NCBI GenBank assembly: GCA_021442155.1
Contig: CM038214.1
Span: 313,441,001 to 313,505,000, forward strand
DNA: 64,000 bases
Source of the DNA: Cymbidium sinense
Taxonomy: Eukaryota; Streptophyta; Magnoliopsida; Asparagales; Orchidaceae
Direction of reading: 5' to 3'
In this document: positions 23,028 through 35,264 of the stretch, one piece after another
Layout of the letters: each line of letters starts with the position of its first letter
Numbering within the stretch: the first letter of the stretch is position 1
Notes under the pieces: model-generated
Database searches by the model: none
Seen by the model: only the letters and a program-made list of their open reading frames with translations
Told to the model about the DNA's origin: nothing
Position numbers and translations under genes: made by a program

Positions 23028-23832
23028 AGCTTATTTAGTTAATTTTATTTATTTTAGTTTATTTTTAGTTAGGTTTATTTTTATTTTTATTCTTATTTTG
23101 TTTAATTTATTTTTTTAGGTTTATTTATTTTATTTTAGGTTTTTTATTTTAGTTTATTTTTTAGGTCTAAGTTTATGTTTAGGTTTATTTTTTAGTTTAG
23201 TTTTATTTTTATTTTATTTTTTAGGTTTAAGTTTTATTTTTTATTTTTAGGTTTAGGTTTAAGTTTTTATTTTATTTTTTTAGGATTAGATTTTATGTTT
23301 TTATTTTTCATTTTATTTTTAGGATTAAAGTTTTAGTTTAAGTTTAGGTTTATTTTTAATTTATTTAATTTTATTTAGGGCTTAGGTTTAAGTTTAGGTT
23401 TATGTTTAGTTTATTTTAGGTTTAGGTTTAGATTTTATTTATTTTAATTTAATTTCTTTTAGTTTAGGTTAAGGTTTAATTTAATTTAATTTTAGGCTTA
23501 GGTTTTTTTTTTTAGTTTAGGGTTTAGGTTTTATTTTTAAGTTTATTTTTTAGGTTTAGGTTTTCTTTTATTTTTATTTTATTTTCTTTTAGGTCTATTT
23601 TATTTTATTTTAGGTTTAGTTTTTATTTTATTTAGTTTTTTATTTTTTAGTTTAGTTGAGGTTTTTATTTTATTTATTTTACTTTAGTTTTTAGTTTTTT
23701 TTTCTTTTTAGGTTTAGGTTTAGGATTAGGTTTTAGTTTAGGTTTTTATTTTATTTTATTTTTGTTTAGATTTTTTTATTATTTTACTTTTAGGTTTTAT
23801 TAAGTTTAGGTTTAGGATTTTTGCTTTTTAAG
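23028..23832 (-). repeat. Satellite monomer, copy D2
   Basis: The boundary motif is missing; otherwise full length. It ends GGTTTAGGATTTTTGCTTTT at about 23830. Confidence 0.7.
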
Positions 23833-24072
23833 GTTTAGGGTTAGTTTAGGGTTTAGTATTTAGGGTTTAGGGTTTTATGTTTAGGGTTTAGGATTTAGGG
23901 TTTTAGGTTTAGGATTTATGGTTTATGGTTTTTTTTTTAAATTATGTAAATCGGTAGGTTTAAGTATATTTAGTTTAGGGTTTTTAGAGTTTAGGGTTTA
24001 GGGTTTAGGGTTGTAGGTATAGGGTTAGTTTTATGGTTTAAGGTTTAGGGTTTAGGATTTATGGTTTAGAGG
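23832..24072 (-). repeat. TTTAGGG spacer containing an orphan boundary motif
   Basis: A boundary motif (AAATTATGTAAATCGGTAGG) lies at 23939-23975 without a monomer behind it; TTTAGGG units resume at once. The monomer body was deleted, or the motif was moved alone. Confidence 0.7.
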
Positions 24073-24890
24073 TTTTTTTAAAATTAAGTTAACTGGTAGG
24101 ATTAGGTTTATTTAGTTTATTTGGCATATTTTTTATTTATGTTAGTCTATTTTAGTTTATTTATTTTAGTTTTATTTATTTTAGTTTAGGTTTTTATTTT
24201 AGTTTATTTTTTAGGTTTAGGTTTATTTTTTAGTTTAATTTTATTTTTCAATTTATCTTAGGTTTAGGTTTTATTTTTATTTTTAGGTTTAGGTTTAGGT
24301 TTTAATATTATTTTTTTAGGTTTAGGTTTTAAGTTTCTATTTTAGCTTGATTTTTATGTTTTATTCTTTAGTTTAGTTTTAGGTTTATTTTTACTTTATT
24401 TTATTTTATTTAGTTTCAGTTTAGGTTTAGGTTTAGGTTTTATTTCTTTTTGTTTAGTTTAATTTAGTTTAGGTTTAGGTTTATTTTATTTATTTTAGTT
24501 TAGGTTTAGGTTTATTTTATTTTGTTTATTTTATTTTTATTTTAGGTTTAGGTTTTTATTTTTTGGTTTTGGGTTTAGGTTTTATTTTTTATTTATTTTT
24601 AGGTTTATTTTATAGGTTTAGGTTTTTATTTAGTATTTATTTAATTTTATTTTTATTTTAGGTTTAGTTTTTATTTTATCTAGGTTTTTTAGTTTTTAAT
24701 TTAGTTTAGGTTTTTATTTATTATATTTTAGTTTAGATTTCATTTTTTTATTTTCTTTTTAAGTTTAGGATTTGGTTTTACTTTATGTTTTTATTTTATT
24801 TTATTTATTTATTTTATTTTGATTTAGGTTTTTCTATTTATTTTATTTATCAATTTTATTTAGTTTAGGTCTAGGTTTTTAGCTTTGTAG
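24072..24890 (-). repeat. Satellite monomer, copy D3
   Basis: Boundary motif AAATTAAGTTAACTGGTAGG at 24080-24100, then the standard order, ending at TAGGTTTTTAGCTTTGTAGG near 24890. Confidence 0.75.
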
Positions 24891-24973
24891 GGTTAGTTTA
24901 AGGTTTAGGGTTTAGGGTTTAGGGTTTGGGGTTTAGGGTTTAGGGTTTAGGTTTTAGGTTTAGGGGTTAAGAT

Positions 24974-25444
24974 TTTTTTTTAACAGAGAACAAATTTAGA
25001 TTCAATAGTTCTTCTTTTTGATTTCATTAACCAAGTAGTACCCCAAGTTTTCTAAGTCAAACATGATGACATTGATAAAAAATGAGCACCCATAGAGCAA
25101 ATCAAAATTCTTAGATAAGTAGTACTGTCTATATTGTAAAGACACAGTTCCATAAGTAGCAGATCGGATCGGTTATTCTTTAGTTTATCTAGTTTCCATT
25201 AAAACCACCCTCGCCTCTCGAGTAGCTGGATCCACCATCATATCCCCGATCTCTCCCTCTGCCACCACCACGGGTGTAACCTCTGTTGCTCCTCCCACCT
25301 CTATAACCACCACCTTGATATTCACCAACACCTCTAGATCCCCCACTACCACTGCGATAACCATCACCTCTGCCTTCACCTCCGCTTGGATCTAGGCGAT
25401 CCCAGGTGTGATGATGTTCTTGCCATGAAGGTTCTGCCCATTCT
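24974..25444 (-). pseudogene. GRP retrocopy G4
   Basis: Poly(A) as T's at about 24975-24983, then 3' UTR and a Gly-rich tail whose last codons are damaged (TTAGTTTATCTAGTTTCC region at about 25180). The 5' junction at 25444 is next to TTCTTAGGG. One GGY block is shorter than in G8 or G10. The Val-rich frame 25185-25379 is a shifted reading. Confidence 0.8.
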
Positions 25445-25825
25445 TAGGGTTTAGGTTTAGGTTTAGGTTTATTAGGTTTTAGGTTTTAGGTTTATTTTTT
25501 AATTTATTTAGGTACTTTAGGTTTAGGTTTAGGGTTTGAGGTTTAGGGTTTAGGGTTTAGGGTTTAGGTTTAAGGTTTTTTAGGGTTCAGCATTTATGGT
25601 TTAGGGTTATAGGTTTAGGGTTTAGATTTAAGGTTAGTTTTAGGATTTAGAGTTTAGAGTTTAGAGTTTAGGATTTAAGGCTAAGATTTTTTTTTAATTA
25701 AATAAACTGGTAGGTTTAGGTTTATTTAGTTTATTTAGTTTAGGGTTTGGGTGTAGTGTTTAGGGTTTAGGATTTAGGGTTTAGGGTTTAGGGTTTAGGA
25801 TTTAGGATTTGGGCTTAGGGTTTTT
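25445..25825 (-). repeat. TTTAGGG spacer with a second orphan boundary motif
   Basis: Begins with the standard GRP upstream flank (TTTATTTTTTAATTTATTTAG near 25490). An orphan motif (AATTAAATAAACTGGTAGGT) lies at 25695-25740, followed directly by TTTAGGG units. Confidence 0.7.
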
Positions 25826-26560
25826 TTATTAATTCAACCAGTAGGTTTAGGTTTATTTAGCTTATTATTTTTATTTTATATTTATTTTAATTTATTTTAT
25901 TTTTTATTTTTATATAATTTTATTTTTTATTTTTGTTTAGCCTAGTTTATTTATTTTAGGTTTATTTATTTTAGTTTAGGTTTTTTATTTTAGTTTATTT
26001 TTTATTTTTAGGTAGAGATTTTTAGTTTATTTTTCAGTGAGTTTTATTTAAATTTTATTTTTTAGATTTAGGTTTTATTTTTTATTTTTAGGTTTAGGTT
26101 TAGGTTTTTATTTTAAGTTTGTTTTTAGGTTTTCTTTTTTAGATTAGGTTTAGGTTTATTTTTAGTTTATTTAATTATATTTAGTTTAGGTTTAGGTTTA
26201 GGTTTTATTTATTTTAGTTTGGTTTATTTTATTTTAGGTTTAGTTTATTTTATTTTGTTTATTTATGTTTTATTTTAGATTTAGGTTTTTTTTAGTTTAG
26301 GGTTTATGTTTTTTTATTTAATTTTAGGTTTTATGTTTAGGTTCATTTTTTAGGTTTAGGTTTTCATTTAGTTTTTATTTTATTTTATTTTAGCTTTATG
26401 TTATTTTTATTTTACGTTTAGTTTTTATTTTATTTAGGTTTTTTATTCTTAGGTTTATTTTATTTTTTAGTGCAGTTTGGTTTTTATTTATTTTATTGTA
26501 GTTTATTTTATTTTAGGTTTAGGTTTAGGTTTTAGTTTAGATTTTTATTTTATTTTAGAC
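25826..26560 (-). repeat. Satellite monomer, copy D4, cut by Ty3 copy 2
   Basis: A degenerate boundary motif lies at 25829-25860. The standard order runs until the last part (GGTTTTAGTTTAGATTTTTA), where Ty3 sequence begins at about 26560. Confidence 0.7.
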
Positions 26561-26574
26561 TCAAATCTTCGATG

Positions 26575-27330
26575 AACCCATTCATCATCAAGTCGAGTGC
26601 TTTGTCAATGATCTTGTGGTCAAAAGCAGAGAAAAGGAAGCCCATCTCTTGGACTTGAGAGTAGTTTTTGAACAATTAAGATAATTTAACCTCAAAATGA
26701 ACCCCCTGAAGTGTGCATTTGGAATAGTTTCAGAGAAATTCCTTGAGTTTGTTGTCCGATACTAGGGAATCGAAATCGATCTAGAGAAGATCAAAGTGAT
26801 AGTAAAAAATGCCACCCCTAAAAGTTTAACTCAACTCAGATCATTCCAAAGGCGGTTGGCATCTTTTATATGCTTTATATCCAACCTATCGGGAAGATGT
26901 CAACCATTCTCAGCACTTGTCAAAAGGGACACCAAGTTTAAGTGAGATGACAATTGTGAGCATGCTTTTGAAGACATCAAGCATTACTTGATGATGCCAC
27001 CGGTTCTAGCAGCCCCTATCCTGGGCAAGTCGCTCATACTTTACACTTCTGTGTTAGACTACTCACTTAGTGCTTTGTTGGCCCAAGCTAATGATGAAGG
27101 GAAGGAAAATGCACTCTACTATCTCAACTGTCGTCTAATCCCTACTGAGGCTAATTATCCACCTAGTGAGAAGCATTGCCTAGCTTTAATCTTTACATCC
27201 CAAAAGCTACAACACTACATGCTTCCTCATAATGTGAAGTTAATCTCTAGGATCGATCCACTACAATATCTCATGACACGATTGAAACTATCCGGATGGT
27301 TGGCACGATGGTCCATGATCCTCTTATAGT
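26575..27330 (+). pseudogene. Ty3 copy 2: 3' reverse transcriptase and RNase H
   Basis: The RT active-site box reads FVND at 26601-26612: the first catalytic Asp of the usual (Y/F)VDD is Asn (AAT). Then KSLTQLRSFQ and SGRCQPFSALVKR. RNase H text follows in an open frame at 26988-27329 (APILGKSLILYTS, ALLAQANDEGKENALYYL, EKHCLALIF). The RT change alone should abolish activity, and a stop and frame change separate the domains. Confidence 0.85.
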
Positions 27331-27760
27331 TTGCATTACCTTCATACCTCTCCGTGCAGTGAAAGGACAAGCGCTAGTAGATTTCTTAGCAACACACCCA
27401 CTTCTTGTTAACTCTCCACTTAGTGATGATCTCCCCGATGAGCAAATCATGAACTTAGGGAATATTAGCATTCACCATTGGGAGATGTACTTTGATGGTG
27501 CAAATTCCTCTCAAAGAGGAGAAGAACCACAATCTACTATTCTAAGAAAGGCAGGGCTGGCAATAATTCTCTTAACTCTGGACTATGATGTGATGAGATT
27601 TTTATATCATCTGTCCAATCCTTGTACAAATAATGAAGCTGAATATGAGGCTCTAATTGTTGGTATGGAGTTATCCATTACTCTAAGCATCCTAAACATC
27701 AATATCTTCAAGGATTCTCACCTAATTATCAACCAAATCGTGGGTCCTATAAGGTTATAA
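27296..27760 (+). pseudogene. Ty3 copy 2: archaeal-type RNase H, open over 154 residues
   Basis: The longest open frame in the window. It includes a linker (VKGQALVDFLATHP, DDLPDEQIMN) and the second RNase H: MYFDGANSSQRG, GLAIILLTLDYDVM, NNEAEYEALIVGMEL and IFKDSHLIINQ. The expected acidic residues are present: Asp in YFDGA, Glu in EAEYEAL, and Asp in KDSHL (GDSQ in many relatives). The frame closes at 27760 just after NQIVGPI. Confidence 0.85.
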
Positions 27761-27949
27761 AGCCCAAGCTTCATCACTACCACAAGTACACCATAGAGTT
27801 GTTGGTCCAAATCCTAGAGGTTACAATTTATAAGGTTCCTCGAGGAGAGAATTTCGTAGTATGGTTTAGCCAAGCTTGCCAAGGAGTTGGAATGTCCAGA
27901 GGATGTGTCCATATTTATGAAGGTCCAAAATAGACAAGTCTTATCCCTT

Positions 27950-29375
27950 ATTGATATTGAACTCATCAAAAAGTACTCTCTTAAAGGGGAGGTTGTCATT
28001 GCTAAGAAGGATGAGGAGTTAGATTAGAGGAAACCATTCATGGATTACCTAAATAAAGGCAAACTACCTCAAGAGAAGTCTCATGCCCATCAAATGAAGC
28101 AGGGAACACTTTTGTACACTCTTGTGGATGGTGTCTTGTACTGCGATCTTTTGATCATAAGTGGTTACATTGTTTAGACAAGCACGAAGCCCTTAAAATC
28201 ATGATCGAGGTACACTCAGGATTATGTGGAGCCAACTAATCCATTCTGAAGATGAAAGCCTAGATCAAGAGACTAGGATACTACTGGCCATCGATGATCA
28301 AAGATTACATGTATATGGCTAGGCGAGGCCACCAATGTCAAATACACGATGTGGTCTTACACCAACCATCCAACATTCAACATCCTACATTGGCCTCTTG
28401 GCCATTCGAGTGTTGGGGTACCGACATAGTGGGCCTGATTGATCCATCTTCTTCTGAGGGCCATCGGTTAATCTTAACTGCTATTGACTACTTTTCCAAA
28501 TGGTCAAAAATGATATTTCACTTAGAGTAAACACAACTCAGCATGTGCTCCAATTTTTTAGGAACCATATCATATATAGGTTCAGAGTGCCTAGATGAAT
28601 TATATTTGATAATGGTACTGCATTCAAGAGCACCAAGAGCAACAACTTTTCTCGGAGATACAACATAGATTGGAGATATTCTACCATCAACTACCTAAGG
28701 GAAAATGTCTTAGCAGAAGCCTTCAATAAAACTCTCATCAAAATACTAAAAAAGACACTCAACAACAACAAGCAATAGTGGCATGAGCAATTAGTTGAAG
28801 CATTGTGGGCCTCGTGCACCGCATATAAAACTCCAACTCAGTCTACTCCATTATCCTTTGTTTATGGGTGTGAAGCTGTTCTACCATTAGAAGTCCAACT
28901 CCCATCACTAAGGATAATTATTGTTAGCAAGATCACAATAGAGAAGAATGCCAAGTTGCAGTTAGAAGAGCTTGAAAGTTTAGAGGAGAGATGCCTGTAA
29001 GCATGCCAAAACATGGAGTTGTACAAAGCTAAAATGATTCAAGCTCAAAATAAGTTGGTCTATCCTAGAGCTTTTCAAGTAAGATAGATTATTTTAGTTC
29101 TAAGGAGACTGATTGTTGCATATCGTAAGATGGGAGGCAAGTTTGAACCAACTTGGGATGACCATTTTGCCATAGAGAAGGCCTACCAAGGAGGATCTTA
29201 TCAGCTTATTAATCATAAGGGAGAGTGCCTAATACTTCCAATCAACAGGTACTACTTAAAGAAATATTATAAATCATATTTGAAAATAATTATCATCAAT
29301 AAAAATTCTGTTTCAAATTCAATCTCTTCCTTGTTAAAAGTATTCTTATTTTTGAATATACCACGATGTGTTTAG
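27950..29375 (+). pseudogene. Ty3 copy 2: integrase remnant
   Basis: Zinc-binding end reads RGHQCQ (first Cys of CHQCQ is Gly). Core: WGTDIVGLIDP and AIDYFSKWSK (open frame 28294-28530), FDNGTAFKS near 28605 after a stop, and AEAFNKT with the Glu kept (GAA 28716-28718). C-terminal part: VYGCEAVLPLEVQL (28803-29000) and GGKFEPTWDDHFAIEKAYQGG (29130-29375). So the core acidic residues survive where copy 1 lost one, but the zinc site and the frame are broken. Confidence 0.85.
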
Positions 29376-30830
29376 GGTAGGTGTAAGGAACTAGAGACAC
29401 TAGCTCAAACTACACACAAACATATAAAACAAACACATATTTTTTGTTCGGGCTACTTTGAGTTGAGATAACACCCCCAATGACACTCACTTAGTAGCTA
29501 CTCTAGGTAGGGCTGACATGCTACCCTGCTAGTGTGCCACACCAGTGGTCTTCTTTCTTTGGAGGGTGTAAGCTACCTTATGTTGGCTTCATTTAAGAGG
29601 ATGTGAGTCTACTATGCTTTGTCATTGGATTAGCCTTCATGCACTGACTATGTTGAGTATATTTTAGGTTTAGGATAAGTTCCCTAGCTGCACCATCCCT
29701 CCTGACTACTTCAAGTATGGGTCAAGTCCTTCCTGGCTCCTTAGTAGTCTAGGTCGAATAGCATCTGTCCCGCCGATGAAAAACTATTTTGATTATCAAT
29801 TCTTGTTGGAAAGTTGTAAGCCTACAAGCTTTCTTTCTAGATTGATCGTTGCACATCGATGGGCACCTTAGGTTTGTTGGTTCTCACTATGATGATGGAT
29901 ACACCACTCATAATGATGGATACACTTTAGGTTCAGTAGTGGCCCTAGGTTCGATTTATTGTTCATCCAACAAGTCACCCTAGTGGTTGTTCCTCACTTT
30001 GGAAGATGTAAGTCTATTATGCCTTGTTCCTAGCACAACCATTGCACACTGAAAGGCAATCCCTTAGGTTGGCTAGCTCTACCCCGTAGCCAGTAGACTA
30101 TCCCTTTGGATTTGTAAACTTAAGGTAGGTCAGGGCTAATATAGCCCCTCCTCAATGGGTCTATAGCACACCAATAGGGTCCATACATTAACTCAGATTA
30201 AACTAAACCCAATCTAATAATCTAAATTGGAGTTAAATCACACACTTCTCCCTAGTAGAACCCTAAATAATATATTAAAAAGTCAAGCAAATAAATCAAA
30301 TTCAAAACCAACCTCCCTAGTGGAGCCAAATCAAATCAACTTCCCCAGTAGAGTGTAAATAAAAGAAATCCAACCAAACACTTATCGCCAGTAGATACAT
30401 CCCCAAATAAATCTATGAAATCAAACTCAAATCCCAATCCATAGCAGATAGCCAAAACTTGCTTCCCTAGTAGAAGGTTCATATACCTGATCCCCAATGG
30501 ACTCGAGCCCATATCACTAGCAAATATGCCTCCACATCAATTAAAATAAAACAAATTAAAGTTAATTCGATCTTAATACCCGGTGGATTATAGATTCTTA
30601 TTCCCAGTGAATCTTCCTTCCACAAATCATATAATCAAATAAAATTCCAACCTTAACCCAATAGATTTTCTTCTTCTATGCCCTTAACATAAACCCCTCA
30701 CATGTCATGTCCAATGCATGTGTGATCCCCTAGCAGATCTCCCTCCATGACCTTGACATGGAATTCTCATTAAATCTTATTTCTTCTCTTTTTCACACTT
30801 TTAATACTTCAACCAAAAGCCTAACAATGA
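29376..30830 (+). repeat. Ty3 copy 2: non-coding 3' region, type A repeats, shortened
   Basis: CTTAGTAGCTACTCTAGG at 29488, TAGTAGTCTAGGTCG at 29742 and TTCAGTAGTGGCCCTAGG at about 29932. Compared with copy 1 the block is condensed, with a join near 29930. The CCCNAGTAGA-type units follow at 30,240-30,700. Confidence 0.7.
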
Positions 30831-32240
30831 TTTATTACATCATCTTAACATTATAATCAACATTTTATGATTTATGATGTGTAAGCTCAAACTAACTATA
30901 CAATATCATGCTAAACATATTATAGTTTGAATTAACAGACTATATTATATTATAATATATGATGTTATTATAATTTGTTATAATATAATATATTATTTAA
31001 CATTACACCTCATTAGAATCACTTAAAAGGAACAAATACCAAAAAAATTTCAAAATATGAATAATGTTCATTTTGGATGTAAAATTATTATTTTTCTATT
31101 AGGAATGGTACAAATTAGCATAATTTTGGTGTTGCTTCTTGGTGTGTGTTGTGAATTTGATCAAATTCTTACATCTCAACCTTCAAATTAACATTTTTGT
31201 GAGTTTTGACCCAATGTATTATAATGAAAGTAAAATATACTAAAATGTACAGTAACATTTAGTAACACCACCACATTCATATATATGTGAAGTTATATTA
31301 TTATGTACATTGTATTTTAATATGCTTTCATATAATATATTATCTTATATTACACCTCAAAATGAATCACTTTAAGTAGAAAAATTTATAAAATTTGCTT
31401 AAAAAAATTGAACATTTATTTTGGATGCAAAATTCCATTCTTTTGAACATTATTTTGTCTAAATCCCACCATCTCACCCTATCAAACAATATTTTTATGA
31501 ATTATACCAGTACAAACTCTACTACATCATACTATAACAAACTAAAATATGTTAAAAAATAAGTTGTAATTCACAGTAGTATGCTATAATGAATGATGCT
31601 ACACTATGTTATGACATCCTATATTATAATACACTATAACATATTATTTTATATTATATTATAATGCATATCACATCACAAGGGATTGCATAAGATAATA
31701 AATATTAATATTAGTCTAAATAATAAAAAACTATATTTTTTAGTTGAATCACTTAGATATTTTAAATTGAAATAATATATTATGATGCCATGCTCTACCT
31801 ATTATAAATTTGGCCAAATTCCACCATTTTAAAGTCGAAATCAACTTTTTTTATAAATAATGCTAGTGTAGGCTCGACTGCATGATTGTAAAATACTAAA
31901 AAAATTTAAAATGTGGAGAACAATATATTATGATATATGATGTTATACTATGCTACAACATATAATATTTATTTCGAACATAAAATCTTACTTTTTATAC
32001 TATAAGTGGCATAGCACACCTTTGGTACTACAACCTAATTCCCACTTTAAATTTAACAAATTTCATCACCTAATTTATTAGAATTAATATTTTTATGATT
32101 TATATTAATATAGACTATAGGGCACAATACCATAATATACTAAAACATTTCAAAACATCTTATAACATCCAAAAACACATCACTACATGCTCAAATACAT
32201 GATGCTACATTATACTATAATATATGGTATTATAATATGA
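30830..32240 (+). repeat. Ty3 copy 2: type B AT-rich tandem repeats
   Basis: Anchors at about 31150 (GAATTTGATCAAATTC), 31457 (TCTAAATCCCACC) and 31806 (TTGGCCAAATTCCACC) match the series in copy 1 in order. The repeat array was therefore present before the two copies separated. Confidence 0.75.
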
Positions 32241-32377
32241 TTTAGGGTTATGGTTTAGAGTATTCAAATCTCTAATAGTCAAGGGAAAGTCTCTTCAAGA
32301 CAATTTTTTTAGCTACCATAACTGTGTTAGGATTAAGTCATTCTTTAGAAATACTCCTAGTGATATCTTTTTTCAAG

Positions 32378-32627
32378 GTTTAGGGTTTAGGGTTTAGGGT
32401 TTAGGGTTAGGGTTTAGGGTTAATATAGGGTTTAAGGTTAGCTTAGGGTTAAGGGTTATAGGTTTTAGGATTTAGGGTTTATTATTTTAGGGTTTAGGGT
32501 TTTGAGTTTAGGGTTTAGGGTTTAGGGTTTAGGGCTTTTAGAGTTTAGGGTTTAGGGTATAGGGTTTAAGGTTTAGGATTTTTATTTTAGGTTTAGTGTT
32601 TAAGTTTTAGTTTAGGGTTTAGGGTTC
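32378..32627 (-). repeat. TTTAGGG spacer
   Basis: Telomere-like units with runs of 3-4 perfect heptamers at about 32379-32402 and 32510-32535. Confidence 0.85.
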
Positions 32628-32852
32628 AAGTTTTTTTAAATAGAGAATAAATTCATATTCAACATTTCTTCTTTTCAATTTCATCAACCAAGTAGTACCC
32701 CAAGATTTCTAAGACACAAGCGATGACCTAGATAAAAAATGAGCAACCATAGAGCAAATCAAAAACCCTAGATAAGTAGAACTGTCTCTACTACAAAGTC
32801 ATAGTTCCATAAGTAGTCGATCAAATTGGTCGTTCTTCAGTTTCTCTAGTTC
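32627..32852 (-). pseudogene. GRP retrocopy G5: 3' UTR fragment only
   Basis: Poly(A) as T's at 32632-32638, then the usual GRP 3' UTR up to the stop region (TTCTTCAGTTTCTCTAGTTC), where TTTAGGG units begin abruptly at 32853. All coding sequence is gone, so it differs from the shared truncation point. Confidence 0.8.
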
Positions 32853-33255
32853 AGGGTTTAGGGTTTATGGTTTGGGGTTTAGGGTATATAGTTTAAGGTT
32901 TTTAGGTTTGGGGTTTAGGATTTAGGGTTTTTAAGGTTAATAGATTAGGGTTTAGATTTTTGGTTTAGGGTTTAAGTTTTAGTTTAGGGTTTAGAGTTTA
33001 GGGTTTAAGGTTTTGGGTTTAAGTTTTTTTTAAATGGAGTTTAGTGTTTAGTGTTTAGGGTTTAGGGTTTAGGGTTTAAGGTTTAGGGTTTTAGGGTTTA
33101 GGGTTTAGGATTTAGGGTTTAGTGTTTAGGGTTTAAATTTTAGGGTTTAGGGTTTGGGGTTTAGGGTTGTAGGTTTAGGGATTAGAGTTTTTTTTTTAAT
33201 TTTTTTAATTTTTTTTAGGGTTTTGGATCTCCATTTTGGTTTAGGGTTTAGGGTT
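32853..33255 (-). repeat. TTTAGGG spacer
   Basis: Degenerate TTTAGGG units. At 33020-33035 the text TTTTTTTTAAATGGAG resembles the very end of a GRP retrocopy, perhaps a minute remnant. The plus frame 33154-33336 is low-complexity and not a gene. Confidence 0.75.
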
Positions 33256-33540
33256 TGTTTTTTAGGTTCAAGTTTTTATTTAGGTTTTATTTTATTTTAT
33301 TTTAGGTTTAGTTTTTACTTTATTAAGGTTTTTTAATTTTTTTAGTTAGTTTAGTTCATTTTTATTTAATAGTAGTTTATTTTTTATTTTTTATTTTTTA
33401 TTTTTTATGGTTTAGGTTTAGGTTTTTGTTTCATTTTATTTTATTTTATTATTTTATTTTGGTTTAGGTTTTTTTTATTTTTTTTATTTTTAGGTTTTAA
33501 TTAGTTTAGGTGTAGGTTTTTAGCTTTTCATGGTATAGCG
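33255..33540 (-). repeat. Satellite monomer fragment, copy D5
   Basis: Distal third of the monomer only, ending GGTGTAGGTTTTTAGCTTTT at about 33529. No boundary motif. Confidence 0.6.
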
Positions 33541-33648
33541 TTTAGGGTTAATTTAGGGTTTAGGTTTTAGGGTATCAGGTTTGGGGTTTAGGGTTTAGGG
33601 TTTAGATTTTAGGGTTTAAGGTTATTTATAATTTAGGGTTTTTTTAGG
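33540..33648 (-). repeat. TTTAGGG spacer before element E1
   Basis: Short telomere-like stretch in contact with the poly(A) end of E1. Confidence 0.75.
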
Positions 33649-35264
33649 GGGAAAGTTTGAATTTTATTATCATGAAAAGGAAAAGGATGCTTGAAATAGA
33701 AGGGGTATAACTCTAAAATTCTACTACACTGAGAGCTACAAAAAAACCTAAAGAGCTAAACCCCCATTTAGGTACATTAGAAAAAGAAAAGAAAATAAAA
33801 AAAAGCAAATGCAACAGCTAAAAAGCATAAAAGAAAAAGATAAAGAGTAAGACTAAAACAAATCTTGAAAACAATAAAAGGATGCATGAGAAGCAGTTCA
33901 TGATTCCTTTGAGAAAGCAAGATAAGCAAGATCCACAGCAACAACACTTGGGTTGACTGAGTAATGACCATTCCCTCTTTAAAGTTCCAACTCAGAAAAG
34001 AAATCCACAAAGGCAAAAGTCATAGCTAAAAAGGATAAGGATAAAGAGAGGAAAAAGGGAGAGCTGAGAAAGAGAAGGCTCAGGCTTAATTAGGATCATC
34101 TTAATGGGCAACAATACATATGAGCATCCAAACTTCATAAAGAATGGTTACAATCATATGTAATGGTACCAAGTAGAGAGAAGAGGTGAGTAGCATCAAA
34201 GCCATCATAGTTAGCATACCTAATACAAGCAAACATCTAAGGCCAATAGTCCATAGAGTTCTTGATACTGTACCATTAAACAAAGCACAACTAACCATCA
34301 ATTAGCTAGCAGGAAAACCACCAAACAAAAACCACAACAGACTAATCACAATAACATAGAGAGAGGCTAGAACTAAATCTGAACACCAACAACAGCCATT
34401 ATCCAAATACCCATCCAAGCTCAAAACTAGGGAAAACCAGAACCAACAATCAAGAAGCACTAGACCTATGCCAATTAATAGTGAAATAGCCAACAAAAAT
34501 GGAAAAAATTAACCAACCAAGATTACAAGGATAACTAAAAGTCCTCCAACCAAACCAGCTTAGTAAAATAGACATATGGTAACCACCAGAGAATAGCCCA
34601 TCATAAGTAGCCAACAAAGGAAGCATTCCCACCAACGAAGGAAAAGCAGAAAACCAACAAAGCACCACACATCAGAGGGAAAAAAGAAGCACAACCACCA
34701 TAGAAAGGCAACAACAACAGCTTGCTAGGACAAGCCAAAAAACCAAACTTTTCCACCAACAAAGTCTAACCCTACAAGAAGCATAATAACAACAAAAAAA
34801 TGTGCTAGAAATAATGCACCCAATAAAGGCTAATCCTAGGAGAATAACAAAACACAAAACCAAGGAAAAAGAAAAATCCAACAACAAACAATAAGGAACT
34901 TGGAGGAAACCCCCAAAAAGTAGCCAAGAAATTCTCCAAAAGAAGGCCCAGAAAGAGAAAAACCAATAGTAGTTCCCACTAGGAAGGCCACCCATCCAAC
35001 CATGAAAAACCAGCAAAAAGCAATTTGAGTTCAAGAGGAGAGCCAACAAACCAACCAGTGCAAAAAATAGGATACAGCTAGAGTAGAAACCATCTCATCC
35101 ACCAACAACCAGAGTAATAAGGCAGACAACATAGTAGCACCAGGCCAAAAAAATTAAGCCAACCCAGCCTGAAAGGATAGGAACCACTAGCTAGCAATCA
35201 CCAGGACAACCCAAAAGTAAGAGATTAGAAACATAACATAGCTCAAGCTAAAAAGTAAAAATAA
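33648..35264 (-). mobile_element. Element E, copy E1 (unidentified poly(A)-tailed retroelement-like repeat)
   Basis: Read on the minus strand, it starts CTTATTTTTACTTTTTAGC, runs about 1.6 kb, and ends with a GGGGTTTAGCTCTTTAGGTT segment, an ATAATAAAATTCAAACTTTC terminus and a short A run into CCCTAAA. Such a 3' end resembles plant L1-type LINE or SINE 3' regions, but no endonuclease or reverse transcriptase text is present. Four minus frames (33777-34016, 34101-34301, 34450-34668, 34672-35049) are hydrophobic and rich in Leu, Trp, Cys and Phe. Parts of them are conserved in other copies. Possibly a non-autonomous LINE derivative; function unknown. Confidence 0.65.

Larger units (their letters stand above)
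26560..32377 (+). mobile_element. Truncated Ty3/gypsy retrotransposon, Tat-like, copy 2
   Basis: Same domains and non-coding 3' part as copy 1, about 1 kb shorter because of a deletion in the type A repeat region. The left end is within the RT coding region (FDEP-IHH just before the active-site box). The right end is TTCAAG at 32377. The flanks differ from copy 1 (satellite monomer at left, TTTAGGG at right). Its coding part is better preserved. Confidence 0.85.

Noticed and set aside
33154..33336. Phe/Leu/Gly-rich frame (also 60909-61151)
   Set aside because: Translation of TTTAGGG/TTTATTT repeats. Low complexity and not a gene.
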